Below, one piece after another: positions 47,004 through 58,400 of a DNA stretch of 64,000 bases. Location: NCBI GenBank assembly GCA_022495995.1, contig JAFEMH010000169.1:806001-870000 (forward strand), read 5' to 3'. The notes beneath the pieces were generated by a model. That model ran no database searches, was not told the DNA's origin, and was given only the letters and a program-made list of their open reading frames with translations. The first letter of the stretch is position 1. The number at the start of each line of letters is the position of its first letter. Source of the stretch: Adenophora triphylla var. japonica (lineage: Eukaryota > Streptophyta > Magnoliopsida > Asterales > Campanulaceae). Position numbers and translations under genes: made by a program.

Positions 47004-47086
47004 CCGGGTGAGAGGCTCAAACTCTCGACCTCAGGATAACTCAGAAACTATGAGACTCAGGCGATAGCCAACTGCGCCACCACCCA
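47004..47086 (-). pseudogene. tRNA-Met(CAT) pseudogene, unit 1
   Basis: Paralogue of the intact gene at 60755-60839. The anticodon region TCTCATAG and T arm GAGAGTTTGAGCCTCTC remain. The acceptor stem is broken (5' TGGGTGG against 3' ACCCGG after loss of two bases) and the D stem has a mismatch (GCGC against TCGC). Confidence 0.8.
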
Positions 47087-47094
47087 TTTGTTGT

Positions 47095-47800
47095 TTTCAC
47101 AGGCCACGTTGATCTTGAGACAAAACACATTCTCAATGGAATTTTTTTACTGTTTCTTTATTTATAAAACTCAATTTCAAACTTAAAATAAGTATCCACT
47201 TATTATTCTCTATCCCACTTTTTCTCTTCTACTTCACTTTTTGCGTGAGTTTGGGAGTGTTTTTGTGATTTATAATTACTTTTAAACCTCAAAAATCATT
47301 AATAGTATTTGGATAACAATAGTGATTATGATTTTAAGCTGTTAAAACGCAAAAAACTGTGTTTTGATAGAAGCAACTATGATCCAGATTTTGTTAAAAG
47401 TGATTATTAGAAGTTGTTATTTATGTTATATTTACAATAATAATCTCTATCTATTTTGTGCATTTATTATATTGAGATACATATCATAAATGTCATTTTT
47501 GTATTTATCGTTTATAATACGCTTTGAACGTATACTATCCAAACATACCTATAAATTTTAATATTTATTACAAATAATTAATTTTTATAAAATTACTTTT
47601 GAATAATCACTTTCCAAGAATCAACTATCTTTATAAAGGACATATTAATCGATCTGAATTATTAAATACACAAAAAAAAAAAAACAAGCAATTGCGTATA
47701 AACTTGCTCAAACATAAGATTTTGTTGTATATTCCACCAAAGCAGAAAAAGAAATAAAAATATTACGATATTAATGCAGTCGATCGAAATTACTAAAATC
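47095..47800. other. Unit 1 downstream spacer
   Basis: AT-rich, paralogous to 60842-61536 in unit 2 with scattered substitutions. No gene was seen. Confidence 0.6.
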
Positions 47801-47802
47801 TA

Positions 47803-48320
47803 TACTTATAGTATATTAAAGTAGGCCAAACATGATTAGGTATTGACACGTAAGCCCGAAGTAGATGTTTATGTTCTCTCAGAGTGCCACGTCAGCCGAT
47901 CTTCAAGGTTAAGGGAGTCGAAAGGAAATGGCGTATGAGTGAGGTGATTAATATCATAGTAATGAGTAGGTGTATAATTGGGTATATTGTATGGGGTAAA
48001 TATGATGATATGAACTCTTGAAGTAGAGATCTATTATAAGTTCTATAACTTCTTATTAGATTTATAAGTTAAAATAAGATGTGTTGTAGATGTTGAGTAT
48101 AGATGATTATGAATAGGTAGTATTGTATAGTTAGGGCTTAATGTCATTAGTAAAGCCATCTATATATAAATGAATAATGACCTTTCACCTGAGAAATTCA
48201 TGTATAATGATGTTTGAGCTGTGCTAGACCTTTGGTGTTGATAACATTAATCAGTTATAAATGTCTAAAGACCATTCACATTCATGATAATATAAGCAGC
48301 TCACGTTTGAGCTGGGCTAG
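47803..48320 (+). mobile_element. Possible Helitron at the end of unit 1
   Basis: Starts TCTATACTTATAGTATATTA after AAAA, a common plant Helitron 5' end. A hairpin AGCTCACGTTTGAGCT followed by GGGCTAG at 48320 could be its 3' end. However the next base is A and not T, and a similar GAGCTGTGCTAG occurs earlier at about 48227, so the 3' boundary is open. Confidence 0.35.
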
Positions 48321-48553
48321 ACCTTGGTAAAAGAAAAATCAAACAATTGAAATAATAATAAAAATAGACTTATACACAATTCAACTGCATAATCCCAGTT
48401 ATTTATTACTCCCTCCGTCCCAACTCAATTGAACCATGGGGTAATTTCACGGTTTTTAAGAAAAATGAATAAAGTGGGTAGAAATTAGAGGAGAGAGAAT
48501 ATAAAAGTTAAATGTGTGGTAGAGGATAGGAGAGAGAATATAAAAGTTAAAAA

Positions 48554-48726
48554 TCTATAGTATAAATTAGAGTGGTGTTTGCTACAGTAGAATGAATAGT
48601 GTCAAGCGGTGAATTTCCCATTTTGCCCTCGTACATTTGTCCCTTTCCCATTTTGCCCTTAAAAATTAAAAAAAAATAAAAATAAATAAATAAACACCCG
48701 TGGCCTTGGACACGAGCATGTACTAG
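48554..48726 (+). mobile_element. Small non-autonomous Helitron with empty paralogous site
   Basis: Starts TCTATAGTATAAATTAGAG and ends GGACACGAGCATGTACTAG, between A and T. Unit 1 at 43657-43680 reads AAAAGTTAAAAACATTTAAT without it, confirming both ends. Related to the element at 16246. Confidence 0.88.
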
Positions 48727-48801
48727 TATTTAATAGGAGAGAGAATGAGTGAGAGAAATAGTAAGTTAATGATTGATTTTTTTGTAAATATATTAAAATT
48801 A

Positions 48802-51193
48802 GGGTGCTACTATATACAAGGCATACAATGTACAAGGCATATTAAAATTACCAAAATATTCATATATATACTTTTTTAAAAAAAATCTTTCCCTCCCTCC
48901 CCCATTTCAAACCCTTGACTGTTCTCTCTCTCTCTCAAAACCAACGGCGAACCCCTCTCTCTCTCGACTCGACGAACCCGGCGATCACCACAACACCACC
49001 ACCGAAAATGAAGACAAACCTCCCTCTCACCAGTGGAAAGTCCGCCTCTTCTACCGCCGCTCCAAAAGTAATATAATCTCTTTTTAACCTAAAATTTAAA
49101 TTTGAAAACCCAACAACAATTTTATGCCTAAAACCGATTATATAACTGTTAAATGTTGTGTAAACCTATCCAAAATGGTTCTAATTGTGATTTGGTAAAA
49201 CAAATTAGGGTTTTTCGTTGAAATTGGTTACGAATTTGTGGGGGTATAATCTGGCCATGTCGGGGTGTGTTTCGTATGAACACACACGAAATGGTCACCA
49301 ACATTTCGTGTAATGGCACACGAAATGTAAGGCGATTCATCGGTTACATTTCGTGTGCCAATACACGAAATGTTGGTGACCATTTCGTGTTGTAGTACAC
49401 GAGATACTTTCCACATTTCGTATATTAGGACACGAAATGTAAATTGATTCATCAGTTTGCATTTCGTGCTCTAATACACGATATGTGGAGAGGTTTCTCT
49501 TGTCTTTATACACGAAATGATCACCAACATTTCGGGTATTTCCACACGAAATGTCAACTGATTCTTGAAAATTAATTGTCTCTTATTTAATTTTTTGTAG
49601 GGACGTAAACTGTGGCGCCTCTAATAGAAAGAGGAAGGCCGAGGAGGCAGCTGCAGCTAGAGCAGATGCACGGAGCAAAAAGAAGCACGACAAGAATGTC
49701 GTGATTGAGCAGATTGTGGATGATGAAAAACAATTTCGTTTCAACATTGGATTTTTATTGCGATTTTGATCAAAACACCAAATATAACTTTAAAAACTTA
49801 CTTCATTGCTGCTTGGATTTTGATTTTGATGTGGAGAATTTGGTGGCAAACCTTCTTCTTCAAAAATATATTCCACAAGATCAAGATCAATATGATCATA
49901 AAAACTTGGAGAATGTTGTGGAGAATCCATACTATGGTGTTAGATGATTTGAGAATTAATGAAAATAATGGGTATAAATTTATGGGTGTTAAGACTTGGA
50001 CAATGGTGTGGAGTATGTCAATGTTGCATGGGTGTACAGCAATGGTGTTTCTCTGTAGGGTTAAGTTGTCTGCGTGTATATCGTGTTTTATGTAGGGGTT
50101 CAGGGTGTATCTCGTGTGTATATACACGAGATACTATATTACATATCGTGTAAAACCACACGATATAGTCTTTGTTTTACGATAATTATCTCGTATGAAC
50201 AATACCACGAGATATAATGTTTCATTTCGTGTATTGTTAAATACGAAATGTCTTACTAAATGTCGTGTATTTCAACACGACACACCATATAATAAAATAA
50301 AAATTAATTATAAATAAATGTGGTAGGTTATATGATATTGTATGATGTTGGTTCAATCTTATATGTAATCATTGTTTGTTTTCCAACTTATTATAACAAG
50401 AAACATATAATCTTGATTAACAAATATGATAATTTCAAATATATAATCTTGAGTAGTTGGTATTCCTCTAATGTACAACTTATCATTAACCCCGTTTGGC
50501 AAATCATCGAAACAACTTAACTCGTTATATAACATGTTTAATTAACTCATTATATATAATCTTGATTAGAAATATAACACATAATTCATTAATTTAACAT
50601 AGTACATGCACATCATAACATCGGTTGTTAGTTGATAAATAAAGTGGTATCACATTAACCTAATGAATGTGGTAGCTTATATATGATATTGTATGATGCA
50701 TTATAACATGTTTAATTACCTCTTTAAATATATTATTGATTAGAAACATAACACCACAATCATTTGTTAGGTGATTATAAATAAAGTGGTATCACTTAAA
50801 TGTGATAGGTTATATGATATTGTATGATCCAATATGACGTTTGTTCCTTGTCATGTATAAGTGTATAAATTTTGCTCAATTAACAACACATTTCAATAAT
50901 ATAACATAGCATATGCGTATCATTAACATCGTGTTGCAAATCATCGAAGAACACCTTCATTTTGATATGTCGTATGGATATACACGATATTAGGACATCA
51001 TATCGTGTGGTTGTGTACGGCATTAATGACAGAGTAAATTTAAATTTCGTATAATTTCATACGACCTAATATTTTACACAATTAGTCGATGTCGTGTAAA
51101 AGTACACGACATGAAGGCTTCCTGTCGTCCTTTCGCACATGACACGCGAAGGGTAGTTTGGTCATTATTGGTGCCTTGTATATAGAATTTACC
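48802..51193. mobile_element. Non-autonomous MULE with ATTTCGTGT/ACACGAAAT repeats
   Basis: Flanked by a perfect 9-bp repeat TTAAAATTA (48793-48801 and 51194-51202); absent from unit 1. Ends share TATATACAAGGCA in inverted orientation close to each terminus (GGGTGCTACTATATACAAGG on the left; GGTAAATTCTATATACAAGG read inverted from the right). The interior has a C/T-rich leader-like segment at 48900-49060 with an ATG frame MKTNLPLTSGKSASSTAAPK, a later basic frame RKRKAEEAAAARADARSKKK (about 49625-49740), and three clusters of the palindromic word ATTTCGTGT/ACACGAAAT (49250-49560, 50100-50290, 50960-51120). No transposase. Confidence 0.88.
49250..49560. repeat. Cluster of ATTTCGTGT / ACACGAAAT hairpin words
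   Basis: About twelve copies, alternating orientation and spaced 15-35 bases, so neighbours can pair: for example ACACGAAATGGTCACCAACA and its inverse TGTTGGTGACCATTTCGTGT lie about 100 bases apart. Further copies, some changed to ACACGAGAT or ACACGATAT, lie at 50100-50290 and 50960-51120. Confidence 0.9.
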
Positions 51194-51378
51194 TTAAAAT
51201 TATAAGGGTATAATGAATGATTTTTTTTTAAATATATAAATATTATGAGGGTATAAATGTCCGAAACACTGTTCACTTTTTTTCATTTATAAAATGACTC
51301 TATTTTCATTTATAAAATGACTCAATTAAAATGAGACGTTTCAAAAAGGAAAGTGACTCAGGAAGACGGAGGTAGTAC

Positions 51379-52132
51379 TAGACATGGCCAACCCGTACTC
51401 GTACCCGTGCGGACCCGTGAAACCGTACCCGGATTTGACCCGTCAGAACCGTAACCGTGTAAGACCCGTGAACCGTTGGACCCGTACCCGTACAATTGGC
51501 GGTTCGGTTACGGTTTCTCATTTTTCGGACCCGTGACCCGGCGGGTCCGACCCGTGGAACCGTGCAGTTACGACCCGTGGAACCGTACCGTGAGACCCGT
51601 GTCGGGAAGCTGCGTCACGCTCGTCGACGCGTCGAGAATATTACCTTTTTGGTGACTTTTTGACCTCTTTTCAGTCCTTCAAAAATAAAATTTGTTATCC
51701 ATATATAAATAATATAATTATATAACTATAAATACCATTTCCCACCCCAAATAATTTATTTCACAAAAAATCAGTTATCTCTCACTCTCTCTCTTTAACG
51801 AAAATTGTTAATTCAAACTTCAAATCCTTTTTTTTACATTATTACTTTGTTAAATCATTATATAAAATTATCATTTCTCTTTGACTTTAGGTAACAACTA
51901 AATTTGAAAAAAAAATGAAAAAAAAAAACAAAAACCCGTTATTTTTTAAACAAAGTCTGTTAGATTTTTAACAGAAATGGACCCGTGGGAACCGTGGACC
52001 CGTATTCGTCGGACCCGTGGGAACCGTGGACCCGTATCCGTGCATCTCGCGGTTCGGTTACGGTTCCTTCGGTTTCAGACCCGTGACCCGACAGTTCCGA
52101 CCCGTACCCGTACCCGGATTTGGCCATGTCTA
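51379..52132. mobile_element. Non-autonomous hAT element with ACCCGT subterminal repeats
   Basis: Starts TAGACATGGCCAA and ends TTGGCCATGTCTA, a perfect 11-13 bp inverted repeat, flanked by a perfect 8-bp repeat GGTAGTAC (51371-51378 and 52133-52140). Both ends are packed with (G)ACCCGT and its variants (about 20 on the left, about 12 on the right). It sits at the right edge of the Stowaway MITE and is absent from unit 1 at 44457-44464 (GGTGTACTAAG). Confidence 0.92.
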
Positions 52133-52419
52133 GGTAGTACTAAGGAATTGAATTTGTGATGTTTTCTTCTTTACTTTTCACGTGCCCGCGCACTGTTTGG
52201 CACATTGCCGTACCGTATCCAACCTTTCTTTGTCCACGCCCCTAGATTTCCCAATCAACTAATACTGTAGACTGTAGTAGCAAAACCCCGCGAATATCAC
52301 CCGCCTGCCGGCCCCCAATCAAACCCCACAATTCGAATCAGTTCTCTTCTCGATCATTCCAGATTATCCATCCCCAATTCCCCAATCCCTATTCATTTCA
52401 CAAACTCCAATCGATTTCA

Positions 52420-55400
52420 ATGGATAAACAGGTGATGGTCGTCGGAATTGACGACAGCGATCACAGTTTCTATGCTCTCGAATGGACTCTCGATCACTTC
52501 ATCCTTCCCTCTTCGCTTTTCAAGCTCGTCGTCGTTCACTCCAAACCTACTGCTGTTTTCGCCGGTCCCGGTACTAATTAATTTTGTTTTCATAATTCGC
52601 GTTTGTGTTATTTTTGTTGTGATTGTTCCTTACTGTTTTTGTAAACTGCAGGAGCTGCTGATGTATTGCCTCTTGTGGACTCCGATTTGAAGAAGATTGC
52701 TGCTAGAGTTATTGCTAAGGCTAAGGATATTTGCCATGCTAAATCGGTAATATTTTCAACTTCAGTCTCTTGTAATCAGTGAATTTTAGTTATCTGTATG
52801 CTCATAATCTTTACACTTTTTATTACCTTAGTATTATTTGAATTATTTCTTAATCTGCTCGTCGTTCGTGTGTTTGCTTGATTTACTGCTTATTTATCCA
52901 CTAGGAGGTTGGATAGACACATATGACGAAATTAAAAGTAGGTGCGAGAACAAAGGTTTGGAAGAATTACAAATCAAATTATACCAAAATGTGAATTCAT
53001 TTGGTTTCCTTAATTGCATTTCGCCTGATACAAAACTAGAGTGTTGTGCTATGCAGATTGAGCTTCCCTCAATCTTTATAGATTTGGTACTATATAAATG
53101 GAAGAAGCATCTGTAGATTCATTTAATCTACTGAAATATTAGCTGTACATGCTTCTTGATGAGTTTGCCTTTGGGTTAACATGCATTATCTGTGAGAAAT
53201 TTCAGTTTGTCATCGATTTAACGGAGGGAATTGTTAGTTGAAAAAGGATGTAAAACTAGGCAGTGGCGAAGCTAGAAAAAATTTCAAAGGGGGTCAAGAA
53301 CGTTTTTGGGATAAATATTTTGTTGGAATATTTGTGTTGGTGGTATGTAAGTTCACAGATTATGACCTCGTGGTTATCTTGGGGTGAACTGAATTGGCAA
53401 AGGAAGCAAATCACGTCTGAAGCTTAGCGGGGGGAGAGCGGCCGCGCTCGTGCCTTGAGCGGCCGCGCTTAAGGGCCGTGGCTTCACCTCGTTTTCCTTG
53501 AGCTTAGCGCGGTCGCGGTCCTTGCTAGGGCGGCCGCGCTTGTGACGGGATCTGCGAATTTCCTGGGCCGAATTAGATCAGTTTTAGGTCTTTTTAAGCC
53601 CTAAAACTCTAGTTTTACCACACATATAAATACTCTAATACCTCCAAATTGCTGGTACTTGAATATTGAAGAGAAACACAATTCTCTTGCTTTTATTCAT
53701 TGATCGATTACTCCCGTTAATAGAGATTTTGTTCGTGAGATTCAAGGCGATTGAGATAGGACCGCCGCGACTACCTACCCGCGTGTCTTTGCTTCCGCGG
53801 TACGTAGTCCGTGATCGTTTTATCCTCGGAGAAATTTGCCTGCACCCGAGTTGCACCAATCGGGGGCAATATTTTCTCTTAGACGCTCTTCCTAAGGCGA
53901 CTCGATCAAATCACGATAAGTTTTCTAACCGTTTGATTTCTTGTTTCGTCTGTTTTCCCGATCCTGTTCCTTGGCTTTCGGTTTTGCTATTGGCTTAATT
54001 GGTACGTTTGACTTGATCAATAAAATCCCCTACCGTTGATTAAATCTTTGTTTAATCATGGTGCTTATTAATTTAATTTCCAACGCCTAAGAGAAAATAT
54101 TAGTTTTATTTGATCATGTCCGGTGGTTCCTCTAGCTCTCCCTTTAAGTCCCTAGTTGACACCTCCGATCTTCCTGAGAAGTTTGGTGGTAAGAACTTCA
54201 AGCGTTGGTCCGAACGCGTGAAGATCCGGCCGTCAATTAAGTGCATTGCCTGTATCGCCGACATCTAAATGTCCGCTACGAATGGTGATGATCCGCTAAT
54301 GTAGGCCGCGTTAAATTGTGGAAGGAGCAGACGATGTTGTTCGAGGATGCATTCTCGTCGCCTTTGCCGAATGCACTCTTTGATGTTTATTGCTTCCTGC
54401 TCCTCTCACCGCCGCGTCACCGTGGGATTCTCTTTCCAAGAAGTACAAAGACCGATGAATCCGGTGTGGAAAAGTACCAAGTGGGAAAGTTCCCGAATTA
54501 TCACATGAGCGAGGGAAAGTCGGTTACCGACCAAGTGCACGAACTCCAAATCGTTTTGCAGCTCACTCAAGGATGCCGATACGGGACTTCCCGATAAGTT
54601 CGTTGTCACGGCTATCATTGAGAAGTTTCCTCGATCTTGGGGGAATTCTGTATGACCCTCAAGCATCGTATCGAAACTTGCCACTCAATGAGTTGATGAA
54701 TACAATTGCGATTCAGAGGTGCATAATGGTAACCAACCTAGCGTACTGTGGAGGCCGCCGCCAATATGGTTAGGTAAAAGCAAGTTTAAAGGAAAAGGTG
54801 TGAAAACTTCTAAGGATAAAGAAAACCATGATAAGCTTAAAGTTAAGAAAAATAACTTTAGGAAGCCAAGAGCAAAACAGAATCACTGAATTGTGGAGAA
54901 GGTGGACACTTTTCTAGGACCGCCCGTCCAAGAAAGGAAAAGGACCACAAGCCTCTGGCGATGACCATCCCGCTTTGTCAACATGGTGTTGGGTCCGAAG
55001 GATTATGATGATCCCGACTCGACGCACCTGGAGTTGATGATCCGACCTGCAATGTTACTAAGTATGTAACTTCTGTCCCGAACTCTTTACCGTCTATGAA
55101 CCCAACGAGCGGCTAGTTGACACTTGGGCAAATGTGCACGTTTCAGGCCGATAAATTGCTATTTGTGTCTTACCACTCGAGCATGGTAGATCGCCGACGA
55201 TGGGGAACTCTAGTCTTTGCAAAGGTGCTTGGGGACTCGGACGCGTGGACCCGAGGTTTCCCAACGGGCGCATTCTTACCTTGCATCGAGCGTATCACGT
55301 TCCCGATATTCGTCGCAACATTATTAGTGGTTCTAGTCTAGTTAGGGAAGGATTTGAGATTTCATTTAAGTGTAATAAGGTTATTATTTTGGATTCGGTA

Positions 55401-58400
55401 GTTTTGTGGGGAAAGGTTATTCCTCGGATGGTTTATTTAAAATTAGAGTTGAGCGATGTTTGTTCGCACAATAATTTTAGTTCTATTGATTATCCCGTTT
55501 CTTATTCCATTGAATCTTCAAATGTTTGGCATGGTCGTTTAGGACATATTAACTATGATTACGTGAAAAGAATGATTGAACTTAGATATTATTCCTAAAC
55601 ATGTTATTGATAAGAATTCTAAATGTCATGTATGTGTTGAAGCTAAATCTACAAAAGGTCCGTTTAAAACGGTTGTGAGAAATTACGAAATTCTAGATTT
55701 AGTTCATACCGATATTTGTGAATTTAATGGTGTGTTGACCAAAGACAAAAAGAAATACTTTCTCACCTTTATTGATGATGCTAGTAGATACTTTGTTATG
55801 TGTTCTTGCTTAATTCTAAGGATGAAGCATTAGATAAATTCATTATATTTAAGAACGAAGTAAACACAAACCGGCAAGAAACTTAAATCGGTTAAGGTCG
55901 ATAGAGGAGGTGAATATGAGTCTAACCCCTTCATGTATTATTGCCAAGAAAACGGAATAGTACATGAAGAGACTCCTCCCTACACCCCTCAATCAAATGG
56001 TGTTCTTTGAACGTAAGAATAGAACCCTTACTGATATGATTAACAGTTTGCTCATAAGTTCTGGATTGCCCAAATATATGTGGGGAGAGGCTTTGAATAC
56101 GGCTTGCCATATTCTGAATAGAGTCCCTCCTAAACATAGAAAGGAAAGCCCGTTTGAACTTTGGAGAGGTCGACAGGCTAGCTTGAAACACTTAAAAGTG
56201 TGGGGGTGCCTTGCAAAGGTACTTGTACCTGCACACAAAAGGAAAAAGCTTGGACCTAAAACTGTTGATGCTATCTTTATAGGTTATTCTGAAACAAGTT
56301 ATGCATTGAGATTTCTTATTATAAAATATGAAATTTCTGGCATAGATGTGAACTCTATAGTTGAGTTACGTGATGCAACATTTTTTGAGGATGTGTTTCC
56401 TATGAAGAACGGACTTCCTAAGGAATCTAACCCAACCACTAATTCCATTCCTGCTTTCGCAGTAGAGGAGACGACAAATGTGGGGGTTGATTCCAGTCAA
56501 CTCATTCGATGATGAGATTGAACCAAGAAGGAGTAAAAGGGCAAGTGACCACCAAGGATTTTGGAAGTGATTTCATCACTTACAATGTCGAGGGTGATCC
56601 TCTAACCTTCAAGTCTGCTATGGCTACTTCGATGCCAAGCAATGGAAGGATGCCGTTAAGAGTGAGACGGATTCTATTGCTCTAATGGGACATGGAATTG
56701 GTCGATCTCCCTCACGGTCAGAGCACGATAGGATGTAAGTGGGTCTTTAAAAGGAAACCGAAACCGGATGGAACCGTTGACAAGTTTAAGGCTAGGTTAG
56801 TGGCTAGGGATTCAAGCAAATGGAAGGAATAGACTATTTCGATACCTATTCACCAGTTGCTAGAATGACTACAATCCGAATGCTTATCGCATTGGTCTCG
56901 TATATGATCTTCCTATCCATCAGATGGATGTTAAGACCGCCTTCGCACGGCGATCTAGAGGAAGAAATTTATATGGATCAACCTGAAGGTTTCTGAGGCC
57001 CCCGGCAATGAGAGAAAGGTTTGTAAACTTGTTAAATCCTTGTATGGACTTAAACAAGCCCCTAAGCAATGGCATTGAGAAATTTGATAAAATTGTCTCA
57101 TCGTTTGGCTTTGTTACTAATGAGCTTTGATAAGCGTGTCTATAGCAAGTGGTATCGGTGATAGTAGTATTGCCTTATGTACGTATGTCGATGATATTCT
57201 ATTGTTTGGAACGGATATGAGGATAATTGATACTACTAAGGCATTCTTGAAAAGTAAGTTTGAGATTGAAAGATACGGGAGTAGCAAGCGTGATTCTTCG
57301 CCTTAAGTTGACTCGCTCAACTAGTGGCATAACCATATCGCAGCCTCATTATACCGAAAGTGTAATTGAGAAATTTGGTTATAAGAATTGCAGTGGCTAA
57401 GACTCCATATGATCCTTCATCTGCTCTTACTAAGAATGAAAGTGGAGTACCGATGGCTCGGTTGAGATATTCTCAAATCATTGGAAGTTTGATGTATCTT
57501 GCCAATCGTACTAGACCGGATATTTCATACTCGGTTACTAGGTTGGCTAGATATACTCAATGTCCAAGTAAAGCACATCGGGAAGCTCTTGATAGAGTTC
57601 TCAAGTATTTGAAGGAACGATTTCCCTTGGGGCAATGCATTACGGTAGATATCATACATTAGCTTCAAGGATATAGCGACGCAAGCCGGATTGCCTATAA
57701 CTCCGGGAGTTATGGCTGTACGGGGTATGCTTTTCACCTTAAGCGGAGGCTGCGGTCGCTTGGAGGTCGACCAAACAAACTCGTTGTCTAGGTCTACATT
57801 TGAGGCCGAATTAGTCGCCCTCGACACTACCGGATTGGAAGCCGAATGGCTTCGAGGACTCACGTCCGAATTGCCGCATGGTCGGTAAGCCCACGCCGTT
57901 ATCTCTGTACATTCAGACAACACCGCCACAATTGAGAAACGAAGAGTGTCAAGTACAATCAGAAACTAGGAGACACATCCAAATTAGATTAAAATCTATA
58001 AGGGATCTAGTGTCTCGAAGGTGATAGCCGTTGATTATGTTGGTACCAAGGATAACACAAACTGATCCTTTAATCAAAGGGCTAGAATTTGCTCTTGTTC
58101 AAAAATCTAGGTTCGGATGGGATCAACCCCGTCTCGACTCAAACGCAAAGAGCAACCCAATCTACCTGAGCGAGATCCCACAAAGGAGATTCAATGTGGT
58201 AATAACAAGTCATGTGGTGAGTGAGCACCAAATAATAGATTGACATTTTATATGTCCGAGTCTATCCCCCGAATAGCCTGTGAGGTGCTCATTCTTCCGC
58301 TAATTTAGTAAAAGTTTGGAACTTTGAATGGGATCAAGTCTTTTAGACAAGATGTTAGCAAGACATCTTCCGAGATGCCCAGCCTAAACGAGCGTTTGCT

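Larger units (their letters stand above)
42890..48330 (+). repeat. Segmental duplication, unit 1 (USP1 + tRNA-Met pseudogene)
   Basis: The stretch beginning CAAACAATCAAAATAATAAT and GACTTATACAC, then TTCAACTGCATAA, recurs at 48336. Similarity resumes through the USP gene, its flanks, the tRNA-Met region and up to about 47800. It is interrupted by unit-specific transposons. Confidence 0.9.
48409..51375. mobile_element. Stowaway MITE (unit 2 copy), interrupted
   Basis: Left end CTCCCTCCGTCCC at 48409 and right end GACGGAGG at about 51366. Between them lie the MITE body plus a Helitron (48554) and a MULE (48802). The counterpart in unit 1 is 42970-44456. Confidence 0.7.

Noticed and set aside
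49705..50153. Four overlapping frames of 64-109 codons inside the 2.4-kb MULE
   Set aside because: They overlap on both strands and lack conserved motifs; only the short basic stretch before 49740 looks protein-like.
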